Shown in pieces: positions 11,898 through 23,953 of a stretch of 64,000 nucleotides of DNA. The first letter of the stretch is position 1. Each line of letters opens with the position of its first letter. The notes under the pieces were generated by a model. That model searched no databases, was not told the DNA's origin, and saw only the letters and a list, made by a program, of their open reading frames with translations. The position numbers were made by a program, and so were the translations under genes. The DNA lies in NCBI GenBank assembly GCA_038501195.1, contig JBBPUQ010000010.1:3346001-3410000 (forward strand), read 5' to 3'. Source of the stretch: Nemania diffusa. Lineage: Eukaryota; Ascomycota; Sordariomycetes; Xylariales; Xylariaceae.

Positions 11898-13566
11898 ATG
11901 TTGAATAATCTTTCGAGGCGAGCCAACATGGCTCTGCCTTCTTCTTTATCTGTATCTACTCTGTTATTAGTCTCCGCCGCCCTCCCAATGGCTTCCGGAC
12001 ACGACCACGACTCGTCGCAAATCGAAGACGGAAAGGCCATCTCCGGCGACCCGATCGTACGTGTATTCTGTAGCTCCCGAACAATTGTTGGAGAGGATTG
12101 GATTGCATGTTTGCGGATGACACAGGATCTGACGGTTCTATGTAGGACACCACGCTATGGATACACATCTTCCTCCAGATGGCCGCCTGGGGCGTCATCT
12201 TCCCACTGGGCATGGTTCTCGGGGTAAGGAAGCAATCTCTCAAGCTCCTCCTCGATCAAAGTTCTGGTCTCTAACCGTGTCACGTTTGCGCCGATAGATG
12301 GTCAAGTCCCGCTGGCATGTCCCTGTACAGGTCGCGGGCACAGCGCTCGCGATAGTCGGGTACGCCCTCGGCCATATGCACGGAGGCCGCGAATTCCGTC
12401 ATGACAACGTGCACTCGAAATTTGCTACGCCCATCTCGGTCATGCTATTCGCGCAAATCATCCTCGGTATCTACCTCAAATTGCATATCGAAAGAGGCAT
12501 TCATGGCAAGATCAGGCGCGTGGTTAAGCTTGGCCACGGGGTCCTCGGCAAAGCGCTTCCTGTGTTTGCCTGGACCCAGATGGTCTTCGGTGGCATCACT
12601 GCTCTGGGTTTTTGCCAGGGCGACCACGTTGGTCAGTGCCTGGCGCATTTCATTATGGGAAGCGCATTCATTGCTTATGGGATCCTGTTGGCTATCCTGC
12701 TGCTTGTTGGACAGCTGTGGCTCAGGCGCACCGGCCGATCCCAAGAGTTTTTCGACAGTGCTGTTATTACCGCCTGGGGTATCGTTAATACCTTTACCGA
12801 GCATCGGTGGGGCACCGCATGGGTTGAGAATGACTGGCAGCATACCGCTATGGGTATAGTCTGGTGGTGTGCTGGATTAGTCGGAATATGGCTTAGCAGA
12901 GATCGTGATGGTCGGCCTCAGCGAAACTTTATCCCTGGATTCATCATCTTGATTACAGGCTGGGCGTTCGGTGGCCACCCCCAGCATCTGCAAGTGAGTG
13001 CCGAGGTTCACAAGGTATACGGATATACCTTGATGGGTGTCGGCTTGACCCGTATTATCGAGGTTGCTTTTATCCTTCAAGATCGTCCTGGCTTGTCTGC
13101 GGATGGCAGGCAGACCAACAGCTTCCAGTACATCCCCATATTCGTGAGTGCCGTGACTTATTTGTTGTAGTCGCTTCTAACTTTGCCGTAACAGCTGCTA
13201 TTTGCCTCGGGAATTATGTTCATGAGTGCCACAGAGGAGCAAATGGAACTACTCTCGAACTCTAAAATGGACCACGTCGCTTATATCCTCATCCTCTTCT
13301 CATTGGCTGCTCTTGTGTTCCTCTTTACCCTACTGCTCATCCATGTCTACGACAGCAATGCTAGCTCGAACCTTCCCCAGAAAGATTTAGAAACCGATCG
13401 CCTTGGGGCCCGGTTGAATGGCGATGTTCAAGTTCGCGACGCGCAGGAATTTGAGCTTGAGGGATTGATGAGTGACGATGAAGATGGCGCTCCCACGAAA
13501 CACGCACAAGACGATGATAGCCTCAACAGTACACTTGGAGGAAACAATGACGGTCGAGTCCGGTAG
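11898..13566 (+). CDS. Ytp1-like multispanning membrane protein
   Basis: Integral membrane protein with a cleavable signal, of the fungal DUF2427/Ytp1 type (distantly cytochrome b561-like in layout); function unknown. Four exons: 11898-12056, 12146-12223, 12298-13143, 13195-13566; introns of 89, 74 and 51 nt; 484 residues with all phases closing. Signal-like N-terminus SVSTLLLVSAALPMASGHDH. Several membrane helices follow, with conserved His in them or next to them (GYALGHMHGG, NVHSKF, LGHGVLGKALP, LAHFIMGSAF). A large second half has TEHRWG, GGHPQHLQVS and EVHKVYGYTLMGVG. The C-terminal tail is acidic and cytoplasmic-looking. The His pattern hints at metal or haem binding but proves nothing. 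A later in-frame Met at codon 11 is an alternative start. Confidence 0.85.
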
Positions 13567-14932
13567 GATATTATAGTGCCGATTTTCCACATGAGAGACG
13601 TGGGGACTACTTCACATAACAATCGTGTTGCAGTGGATGTGTTCTGGTAAGCTGGTTGGTAGAGAAGAGCTCATTTATTACAGAGCCCCTGCTTGGATAC
13701 CTCTAAGGCTTTTTTTGGCAGCATTTCAGGAGTATAATACGGCGACTGGCTGTAACTGCATGATGGATGGCGTTGGGGCGATTGTTCTCATAGGATATGA
13801 GGCATGATTCTCACTAGGTTACGTGTTACTGATGTAGCTAATGAATAAGTGAAGCTCGATTTTGGCTAATCGATCCAAGTCCCCGAGAAAACCTAGCGTC
13901 TAGCTTATACAATTCGTTTAATACTGATGACCTTGACTATGTAGACACATTGCCGAGGCGCCACTTTACTCACAGTCATAGTTTTCAAGGGCAACGAGCC
14001 ATCTCGTGTCGTTTCTTGTTCGAAAACACCGTTGATATAATGTGATAGGTGCCGAGCTAGGAACGAGCGATTTCCGTATCGGATATGCCGACATCATTTG
14101 CAACACGTTGTTCATAGATTTAATCTCTGTCGCCACGGTATTCCCTTGGCTTAAAGAAACAATCAGGCCATGCACTAGTTGAGGTTTGTTTGTTTGTTGA
14201 GATGAAGACACACGTGTGATACTCTGGGGTAGTAATTTCCCGCTACGTACGATCTGATTAGTCCGTCAAGATTACACGATCTTGAATAGAGGCCGAGATC
14301 CGAGAGTGCCAGGTCTCTCTTGTCGTCAGTTACTGACTAGTAATGTTCCTAAAGGTCTACCTAGATCACGCTGACTTTTCTTGTGATTTACGGTTCCTAA
14401 GATTGTCGTTACCGGCATCACTATGTCAAACGAGATCTCGCGGTAGCAATCGGTGATATAGTCTTAGATATACTACTATTTCTTAGCAACACGACCGTCG
14501 GAGGTTTGCGATCAGCCTCACTTGACTCTCGGTTCATTTGGATAATTGTATTCCCCGGCTCTCGTTGCACAATCTGCGCGAAATTATCGAATTGTAACGC
14601 AGCACGAACTTCGTGAAGAAGATGAGATGCACCGCCAACCACAATGGTCCAGAATCGGGACGCGCAATTGTGAACCTCCCTGCTCTACATAGCACAAGCC
14701 TCATCACTGAAGATAGATGCGTAAATTCTCCAATTAGACGCCTGTGGTGCGCCGAATTGGCGAGAGGCATCGCCCGGTTTCCCAATACCAACGAGCTCGA
14801 GTGATCTCGACTAGCTAGGATACATAAATGTATTAACGTCTGCTAGGATCTATATCAATGTTAGTTTACTATGAGTTAATATCACTCTAATATCATCTCT
14901 GCGGAGAGACTTTAATACTGAATCTTTCAATT
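13567..14932. other. Intergenic
   Basis: About 1.4 kb downstream of the Ytp1-like gene and upstream of the DUF7907-like gene. Short frames only (up to about 85 codons), none resembling a known family. Nothing further seen. Confidence 0.5.
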
Positions 14933-15784
14933 ATGAGGTTTTTATCGGGTGTGATCACAGCCGTCGCGCTGATTGCGCGCGTGGCAGCTGATATTAATGT
15001 CGTTGGGCCCTTTGCGCTTCGCATTACAGGCAAGACGGACCCAAGCATTGACGGTGCGTGCAATCCTACCATTTAGGATGAAAAGAGGGTTTATATACAC
15101 TCTTGATATTATATGTACTAACGGATTCATCAGGCTATGCATGGGCCTGCCACGCAGGTGCAGCTACCGAGGGCCTCTGCTACACTGCGGGAGCAACACC
15201 TGTCAGCGGCCCTGTGTACGAGTTCTACTATAACTACACGTACTTCGAGGCCGATACCTACCCGGGAAGTATAAGCTATGTTTTCTCCTACCTAGGCACC
15301 GATGGAGCTGCGGTGAAGGTTCCCTCATTCTTGCACATATACCCGAATTGGGCGAGCAATGTGAGTATACTCGAAGCACTGTTCACTCCTCTTCTGCGAC
15401 TTCATCTACATACCAAGAGCGCGAGGAATTTCTAAAACGATGTCCAAAAAAGCCGATCGGAATAAAAGTCACTGACTCTTAGTTCTCAAGGTGCACACGG
15501 TACTTATTCCGCCCGGTATAGATGATGGGACACTTGTCTCGTTGGATTTTGACACTGGCTTCTTCTTCATGAGCTCGCTGCACGATGACACCCATTGGAA
15601 TGCCACGTCCCCGGTCGCGGAAGCCCCGACAACTGTCTCAAATTTCCACCTCTGCTATCAGTGGACTGGAGGGTATTGGTATCGCTCCATCGCATGGGTT
15701 TCGGGATACCAGGGCGCTGCGCCCCAGAACCCGTCTTGTCAGCCCGTGAACCTGGGCGTTGAGTCTCTCGCAATTAACACGTAG
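14933..15784 (+). CDS. Secreted protein, DUF7907-like
   Basis: Small secreted protein of unknown function. Three exons: 14933-15053, 15134-15360, 15491-15784; introns of 80 and 130 nt; 213 residues. N-terminal signal peptide (MRFLSGVITAVALIARVAA, cleavage near residue 20). The mature part begins with a strand (GPFALRI), then GYAWACHAGAATEGLCYT with two Cys, and ends with a conserved-looking FHLCYQWTGGYWYRSIAWV then QNPSCQPVNL. This order (Cys pair near the start, then YRWY..TL.W..G...NP.C near the end) is what I remember of the fungal DUF7907 family of secreted proteins. Candidate effector or cell-surface protein; no enzyme motif is visible. Confidence 0.75.
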
Positions 15785-16597
15785 GTTGCTGTTATAGCGC
15801 TGCCGTGGGAGCAGGTGGCTTGTAGGAAGGCTAAAGGGTGTGAAATTGAATTGAATAGTATAGGGTCGCAGATTTGAGGAGAATTAGGGAGATAGGAGGA
15901 GATAATAGCTCACCGATCGGATCTTCGGAAAAAGACCAACATTCCTTCTCCTTAGTCTGGCCTAGGGAATCTCCCCGTGCCTGCTTATAGATTTCCGTGA
16001 GAAAGCGCTAACAACCATGATCACCACCTCGTATCACGGTAAGTTGTAACGTCCTTAGATGCAGCGATTCAATGACGCAATACAGATTAGTTCCCGCCCG
16101 GAATATCCTCAAACCCCTCTTTGAGAAACTTACTCAAGTACCAAGTCTCAGGGCACCATTACATCTCTTACCTAGTAATTAGGTAGGTTAAATTAAACTA
16201 CTCGAGGCCTACTCGTTTACCTGGTACCCTTGGTGAGAAAGTCTGATACGTACGCATTCGTACTATGATATGCAAAGAAATTGCTGACATTTCCTTGTTG
16301 GTACCTCGTATGAGTAGGTAGTATTGCGTCCAGGTAACCGCGAGGACCTTTCACCCCAGTGGGAGTGAGCCCGAATGCATCCCAGCTACGGTGCAGCGAC
16401 CCACCAGGATGACCTGCTGAGCTACTCTATCTACCTAGATACTATCTGTTTACATCTTTGTATACATTCAATGACATACTCAATGCTTTCAATCCGCTCT
16501 CTCGCTCAAGCGCGATTATATTTCCTTTTAAGAACGCCAGCTGAAGTATTGCTGCAACTTTAGCAGTGCTACTGACCTTGCTCCCACCACCGTAGTC
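15785..16597. other. Intergenic upstream of the ABC transporter
   Basis: No gene recognised. A stop codon in the frame upstream of the ATG at 16598 means that any additional N-terminal exon of the transporter would have to be spliced in; I could not identify one. Confidence 0.45.
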
Positions 16598-19500
16598 ATG
16601 ACCCCGGAGCCCGTGTCCATTTTACGTGCGGCAACGACTGCTAATGCTACGATATTCCTTCTGGCTCTGCCCTTCAGATCGTGGGAACTTCGTCGTTCTC
16701 GCACCAAAGGCGACACGGGGTGGCAAGAACTTATTACTGCCGTCAGCGACCCCGTTTGCTTTTACCCCTCTTCATTCTGGCTTCCTTACTAACACTAGCA
16801 CTGATATTAGGCTCTGGGGGTTATACTCTCTATCATACTATCATCAAACTGGGCTGAATTGTCGGTTGCAGATGTTCAATATACGACTATATTTTTATTG
16901 TTCCTCTTCGCTTCCGCCTTTGCTGCATGGGGCTTAAACTGGCTTCTATTCCAAAAAGATCAAAAGTCTCACATATCCTCAGACCTAGCAACACTTCATC
17001 TTTTAGCATCCATATTTTGCGACGTTATATATCTTGCCTTAACTTTTAAAGCTGCTACGCCTACAAAAACTTCAAAGCTCGTGCTTCTGCGGTGCTGCAT
17101 CTATTTGGTGTTTTTGGTACTTGAGCGTCGCACTAGGATAGCATCTTTCGGCGTCCCTAACAGCTATCAATCACCTGAAGATATCTACGGCATATTAGAT
17201 AGAGTTCTATTTACTTGGATCAACCCTTTGATTCTTCGCGCGTATAAAAGTCTTCTTGTTAGTGAAGAATTACCGCCCCTTAGCCAAGACCTGAAGCCAG
17301 AGCTCACACGGAGAGCAATACTTCAAACATGGGCGCAACGAGGTAAGTCCCAAATACCGATGCTTAAATATACATGCTTCTCACAAACCTAGCGAAGCCC
17401 GAAACGAAGGCTGCGTTGCCTTTAGCTTTATTGAAAGCTTTGATGACGCCGTTCCTTGCCTCGGTTATACCTCGACTGTTTCTGATCATCTTTCGCTATT
17501 CTCAACCTCCCCTGATCAAAAATTCTATTAAATACGTTAAGGCGTTTAACCCAAACACGAACGATGACCAAGGGTTCTGGCTTGTTGTAACAGCCATAGT
17601 TGTTTACGTTGGCTTCGCCGTATGTCTCGGTTCTGCTGCTCTCCTATTGCCTGGTTTTAACACATATACTCAGGTATCAACATCGGTGTATCAACATAGC
17701 ATAAACAGAGCAAAGCTCATGACTAGGAGTGCACTTGTCGGCCTAATCCATCATAAGGCCATGGAATCACCTAGTATCGCATATGATGACAGCGAGGCTA
17801 TTACATTGATGAGCACAGATGCAGGTAGCCTTGATGGAATCGCTGGGATGATTCACGAGACATGGGCTCAAGTCATTGAAGTGTTAATTGGTATCATTCT
17901 TTTAGCACGTGAAGTCGGTTGGATTTGGCCTCTTCCTCTCGTCCTTATCTACTGTAAGTATTTTGCTTTCCCCCTGATATGATACTAATAATGATAGTTT
18001 GCTCGCACATGAGTCGGTTCGTCGCAAAGCATTTGCAGCCGCAACAAAAGGCTTGGAATAGCGCGACACAAAGCCGCATAGCCGCTACGAGCTCTGTGCT
18101 AAGTTCCATGAGAGTTGTTAAAATGCTTGGATTCCAGTACTATCTTACTAATCGCATACGGGAACTGCGGGACGCAGAGCTCTGGACTGCTTCTAAACTC
18201 AGATGGGTTACGGTGTATTATAATGCTTCCGGTTTGTGATAAGTCTCAAAGCAATCCGACAGGTATCTACGTATAAGCTGACATCATGATAGCTAACGCG
18301 CTTGGGATATTTTCACCGGCTATTACGTTAGTCATATTTGCTGTTATTTCAAGCGTCAAAGGCCGCGACTTAGATACAGAAACAGCCTTCACCACCGTCG
18401 CCATCTTAGGTATGGTCACCCACCCTGCCAATATGATCATGACCATTGTGCCGCGTGTCGTGGCAGCTTTCGCGGGATTTGAAAGAATCCACACATTTTT
18501 GCTTCGGCCAGGTCTTCAAGCCAATCGTGAAGTATTACCGAGCGTTCCAAACAGGGTATCTTGTGATGCGAATCCCGGCCTTGCTATCCAAATGAAGCAA
18601 CTTCAAGTTGGAGCCAAAAATCCTATTCTAGAGAATATAAACATTAATGTGATAGGAGGATCATTCAATATCCTCACAGGTCCAACTGGAAGTGGAAAGT
18701 CGACACTTATTCGTGCCATGCTTGGAGAAATTGTCCCTACTCATGGGTCAATCAGTCTTTTAACACAAGAGATAGCATATTGCTCTCAGAGACCATGGCT
18801 ACCAAATGGGACTATTCAAGAAGTTATATACGGCGCCGCTGAATTAATGCAGGATCATGAGATATGGTATCAAGAGGTCATCAACCTGTGTTGCCTCGCA
18901 CATGACTTCGACTCCCTTCCTGATGCTGACCAGACCCAGATTGGCAGTAGGGGGCTCAACCTATCAGGAGGACAAAGACAGCGAGTGGTATGTATCAAGA
19001 CACATGAAGGGTAAAGACTAAGTTAACCACGCCAGGCCCTCGCACGTGCGCTATTTGCAAGACGCGATATACTTCTATTAGATGACACATTTAGTGGCCT
19101 CGACGGAGAAACGGAACAGTCGATATTTGAGAATCTGTTTGGGACTGTCGGTTTACTTAGGCGATTGAAGACTACAGTAATTCTTGTGTCGAACTCTTGT
19201 GTGTATCAATTTTTCACTCAACAGTTTCCTAGCTAACCATAAACTAGCCCAATATTTCGACGCGGCAGATAAAATTATAGTCCTAGGTAACCGGACGATA
19301 GTGGAACAGGGGGCTTGGCGAGAGATCAAAACAAAGACTGCATCTATCGCCAAATTCTTGTCTCGTTCGCAGACTAGGGAAAACACTGGGCTGTCGGCGA
19401 ATTTCGATAAGCTTACTGCACAACTTCAGGTAAAAGATGAGACTCAAGCAGACCTTGCTAGACAGACTGGAGACCCTTTCATCTACGGTAATTGCGTACC

Positions 19501-21760
19501 TCTATCTTATAAACACAACTCATACGAATATAGGCTACTATTTCGGTTTCATCGGTTTGGCAAACGCGTCCTTTCTTATCGCTAACACTGCGGTGTATTC
19601 CTTCTTCATCACTATCCCCCAGTATTGGCTTCAGCTATGGACCGAGGTAGGCGGTAGAAGTACATGGTTCTACGTTTCTGGATACCTCTTCCAGTCATTT
19701 ATGTCGTGGGCAATAACAAGCATCCAAATGTGGTATGTGTTCGAGGTATACTCACATTCTTACTGTTACTAAGGCCATAATAGGTCCCTTGTCATTCAAC
19801 TTGCTCCGCAGTCTGGGTCACGGCTACATGAGCGCCTCCTGGGAATCGTGATGAGGTACGGCGCACTTTACCAAATCTAGGGATCCTGATGACATAGTAT
19901 AAGAGACGGCTAATTATAAACAGCGCGCCCCTATCCTTCTTCTCTCAAACCGATAATGGATCGATATTAAATAGGTATATGGTATGGTTATACACATTAA
20001 TTCTTCATTAATACTAATACTGCTTAGATTTAGTCAAGATATCCAGCTCATCGATACGCAGTTGCCGTCGGCTCTGGCAACTGTTTCAGTTCGTGGGTGA
20101 TGAACTCTGTCTTCAATTACGCAGGCAATGGATTACTAACATAGCCAGAGATGTTCAAACTTATCATGCAGATTATAGTTCTATGTATAGCGCAGAAATG
20201 GCTCGCGCTATTTGTGCCAGCCTGTGGACTTGTAGTCTATGTCGTCCAGAAAGTGTATCTTCGGACCTCAAGACAACTTCGATTTTTAGAGCTACAGACC
20301 CGCGCCCAGGTGTTCTCGAGCTTCTTAGAATCAGTACGTTTCTGTCTCGCACTAGAATATATATATATTTAATACCGGAGGACGATTAGCGGCGTGGTTT
20401 TCCCTCCGTAACGGTTCCTAATATCGGGTGAAAGTTAGTCACTAACGTATTCGTAATAGATCGAGGGCCTTGAAACAATACGATCATTTGGTTGGTCTGA
20501 AGCAGCTATACAAGATAACATACAGTGCATCGACAATTCACAACGTCCTGAGTTTATCCTTTTATGTCTCCAAAGGTGGCTAAATGTTGTCTTGGACCTG
20601 CTATCTGCGGCTATCGCAACATTGCTTATTGCGATCACTGTGGCATTACGAGGGCATGTCAGCGGTGCTCAAGTCGGCATTGTACTCAACATTATGCTCG
20701 TAACTAACACAACATTAATGAAATTGGTGGAAAGTTGGACGACATTGGAGACTTCAATTGGTGCTATCGCTCGTTTGAAAAGGCTTGAAGAAACGACACC
20801 AAGGGAAGGAGGTAGTGGCCCCTTAGGCCTAGAGCTGGCTAGCAGTTGGCCTTGTGAAGGAAAAATTGAATTCAAGAACATCACAGCATCCTACAAGTAA
20901 GCTCAGTATTTCGTCCTTGCATTTGTCATAACTGACATGTATAAAACCCAGGCCGGAATCCGTTGCGATACGGAATCTCAGCTTGAGCATTACTCCCGGC
21001 CAAAAAGCTATTATCTGTGGCCGTACTGGCAGGTAAGTGCCTATGAGCCGTCAACCCAATTTCATGCACTTTCTCATCGATTTTTTGAAGTGGGAAAAGC
21101 ACATTACTATCAACGCTTCTGCGGCTTCTAGAGCTCCAATCTGGAACGATCGAGTTAGACGGTCTCGACATCAAGCAAGTAGACGTAGACATGCTGCGTC
21201 GACGATGCTTTATAGCAGTCTCTCAGGACCATCTTCTATTGTCTAACGAGACCCTACGCTTCAATCTGGACCCTGCTGCTACGGAACCGGACAGTTCTAT
21301 CGTTAGCACGCTGGCGAGAGTGGGATTACAGTCGCATTTCTTCGGTAGCAATGCGCATTTCAACAGGAAGTTCTCAGATCCTAGTACACACCCAGTCCTC
21401 GATCGAAAGATGTCGCAGTTTCAAGAGCTATCCGTAGGCCAACACCAACTATTCGCAGTCTGCCGAGCTCTCGTTAAAGTGTCCTCGCTGCGGCATCGCG
21501 GGATAAGGCCCGTGATTCTCCTTGATGAGGTTACGTCCTCTCTCGACCCTGACACGGAGTCGACTATCTATCAGATCATCGACGACGAATTCAGTGCGAA
21601 GGGACACACTGTCGTTATTGTTGCGCATAGGCTTGGCGCCTTGGAGAAACACGTGCAGAATGGGAGGGATGCTGTGGTCTTGCTCGCAGACGCGAGACTA
21701 CAAGAGGTTATACGTGATTTGCGGCCGGTGACTTTCCAGCGTCTGGGGCAAATGGAATAA
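16598..21760 (+). CDS. ABC transporter, full-size, ABCC (MRP-like) type
   Basis: Membrane exporter, TMD0-TMD1-NBD1-TMD2-NBD2, probably for conjugates, drugs or metabolites. Fifteen exons: 16598-about 16753 (donor uncertain), 16811-17342, 17393-17953, 17998-18231, 18293-18987, 19036-19198, 19248-19487, 19534-19732, 19784-19855, 19924-19974, 20028-20092, 20149-20333, 20460-20896, 20952-21032, 21091-21760. Every internal phase closes, giving about 1446 residues, normal for the family. NBD1: Walker A GPTGSGKST, signature LSGGQRQRV, Walker B LLLDDTFSGLD. TMD2 has APLSFFSQTDNGSILNRFSQ and YLRTSRQLRFLELQTRAQ. NBD2: Walker A GRTGRSGKST-like (split by an intron), signature LSVGQHQLF, Walker B VILLDEVTSSLD, H-loop VAHRL. 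In NBD1 the H-loop His is replaced (LVSNSS), so that site is probably degenerate, as is common in ABCC proteins. The first exon is short; the true N-terminus may differ. Confidence 0.9.
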
Positions 21761-22075
21761 AGCGGGCTGGTGATTTTCTGGACATTCACAGCTGGTATTA
21801 TTAAACCTGGGCGCGGACATTCTGTAAATGGTCACTATAAATAGGGTGCGATAAGGAATACGAGGAAGCAATACATCTCTGTTGAGCTGATCTAATATAC
21901 ATGAGCTTTCAAGGGCTTTCTTGGAACCTAGCACTATGATGATGATTTGTCATTTTACGATAGATGAATTCACGAATGTAGCTGAATTTAACAACGTGCA
22001 GTCCTTATGTACAACATGTGCATATAAACAAGTAGCTATCAAGTTCCCCTAGTTATTGCTCAGGGAGTTTGTCCC
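21761..22075. other. Convergent intergenic spacer
   Basis: 3' region shared by the ABC transporter (plus) and the PEBP gene (minus). Nothing else seen. Confidence 0.5.
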
Positions 22076-22867
22076 TTAACCCGTGACATTGAAGTAGATG
22101 GCAGCAATCGGATCGCTAAGTCCAGCCGCCTTGATGAAGTTCGCCACGTTGAATCCGAGCTTCTGGTTTTGCAGCATCGTGTTCGCGGCGCTGGGGATCT
22201 GCCAGTTGGCCGGCTGTTCCCACAGCAAGTTCGTGTAGCGGTGCGGGTGGACCGGGTTCTCTGCCGGCGGTTGGGGCGCGAACCAAGATACGGGTCCTGG
22301 GATCGTTACTGTCAGCTGGGTGGTTCTTATAGGGTCCCGGAATGCCCGTTTTATCCCCTGCCATTGCCGTCCACACACTTACCCGTTGAGGTCGTTGTGA
22401 GGGTCGTCACGCCGGCTGCGGATGCGGCGCCGCTGGCCTTGAAGTCGCGAAGCACGGTGTGGAGGTAGTTCGCTGGCTGCCCGGCCTTGGGGTTCGCGAA
22501 GTTTGTCGATCTATAGCCGGCATGGCCATGTCAGTTCTACGCACACTGAGAATGGCACGGGGTCCCTACGCATCAATATCTGTTACAGCGTTGTTAGCAT
22601 CTTCCTAGGAGAGTCAGCTGTCTAAATCATAGGCAGCGACTTACCGACCAACATCCAGAGATAAGTTCCGTTCGCGGCCCCCGCAAGACCGATGGTAGGC
22701 TGTCGCGCGGTTTCCGCCTTGGTCATGGCCTGGCCACCTGTCGCGATACTCTTGGCCCCAAACGTAACTTCTAGCTTTGAAGTCACGGCCGGGACGAACC
22801 CCGGAGGAGTCTGCGCTGACGAGACACCTGCTAGGAGGAGCGCCGATACAATGTTCGTGGTCTTCAT
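22076..22867 (-). CDS. Secreted phosphatidylethanolamine-binding protein (PEBP) family
   Basis: Predicted secreted PEBP/Raf-kinase-inhibitor-fold protein, 197 residues. Four exons on the minus strand: 22867-22645, a 10-nt microexon 22579-22570, 22510-22383 and 22308-22076; introns 65, 59 and 74 nt. Signal peptide MKTTNIVSALLLAGVSSAQ, mature start near TPPGFVPAV. Ligand-pocket elements are in order: TYLWMLV-DIDA (the DxD strand of PEBP, mostly encoded by the microexon), YLHTVLRDF, then PAENPVHPHRYTNLLWEQP (the P..HRY.fll motif of the family) and a C-terminal GFNVANFIKAAGL helix. Without the microexon the frame does not close and the DxD motif is lost, which supports the model. Ligand unknown. 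Convergent with the ABC transporter gene. Confidence 0.88.
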
Positions 22868-23953
22868 CTTGATTGCTCTTGACGTGTATAGTTTTGCGGG
22901 TCAATAGCGCAGCTTCTCAGGAGATGGAAGTTTGGAGCACCAACTCCTTAAATGTGGATGTCTACATATCTTTAATATCGGGATGGCAATTCTCAAAACT
23001 CGTAGTTCAGTTCACTGCCTCGAAATGACAATCTACGACGGACCAATACAATGGGGGATTGAAATAGAGCTGGCTTGTTGGCTAAATAGGGGTTGCCTCT
23101 TCCGGTGCGGTGTCCTGAGTGGGATGGCCAATCTTCCGGCTTGGCTGTTCGCACGCCAGATATACCAGAAATAATCCACGAAGAACAAGTAGCCGCGTGC
23201 TCAGGTGCTAGAGTTGGCGTGCTCGATTTAGGCCATTTCATCTGCCGGTCGGCTGCTCGCGCCTAGGCTGGGGAAGCGGCACAGCTTATTCTTACGAGAA
23301 TAACGTGCGATCAAGTCGCATTCTCATTTAAGAGTATACAGTTTAATGGAAAATTGCTATTTTGATTTTTAGCTTAATATAATAGCCGGGGCGGGAACAT
23401 AATAATATGAGATTACCGACAAGGAACTAGTCATGGGAGGGTAGGACTGGGCTTAGGTTCGTGGCCGTGCTGAGGACATTTAGCTTGAAAAAATTGATGA
23501 TAGTTCATATTTTATTATAGGAGCAAGGTGTATTCACGATATCTTCATTATCCACATAAAATAATTAAGTATGTCACATCTGGATGAGTTCGTACTTTAT
23601 CTTTTTACGAAAACTGTCCTACTAGATGACCCCGTGATCATATGCAGGGAACCTAAATATAAAGTACTCACATTTTAGTATTATAAAATACCTGCCTCTT
23701 TCATGCTAATCTCTAACGTTAAACACATGCCCGCTTCTTTAGTAATAATAGCATCATGCAGCGTTAACGACCTGGTGGGCGTCATGTCCCCGTACGGGAT
23801 GAACAACTCATGTAGTCCATTTACCACCTCAAACGAACGCTGTACTCTGGGCATTTTAGCACAGTACGCCGTCAATGTAAGCAGCGCTGAAGATGTGGTC
23901 GTCAGCATCCGGTTTGCCCAGGACGACAATGTGCGAGGTAGTATTAAGCCAAG
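22868..23953. other. Intergenic with an AT-rich patch
   Basis: Upstream region of the PEBP gene. An AT-rich patch covers roughly 23300-23680. Some short frames just downstream of the PAL relic (23681-23929, minus) are probably noise. No gene supported. Confidence 0.45.

Noticed and set aside
16859..17392. Separate small gene starting near 16859
   Set aside because: It is an internal exon of the ABC transporter; splice phases continue on both sides.
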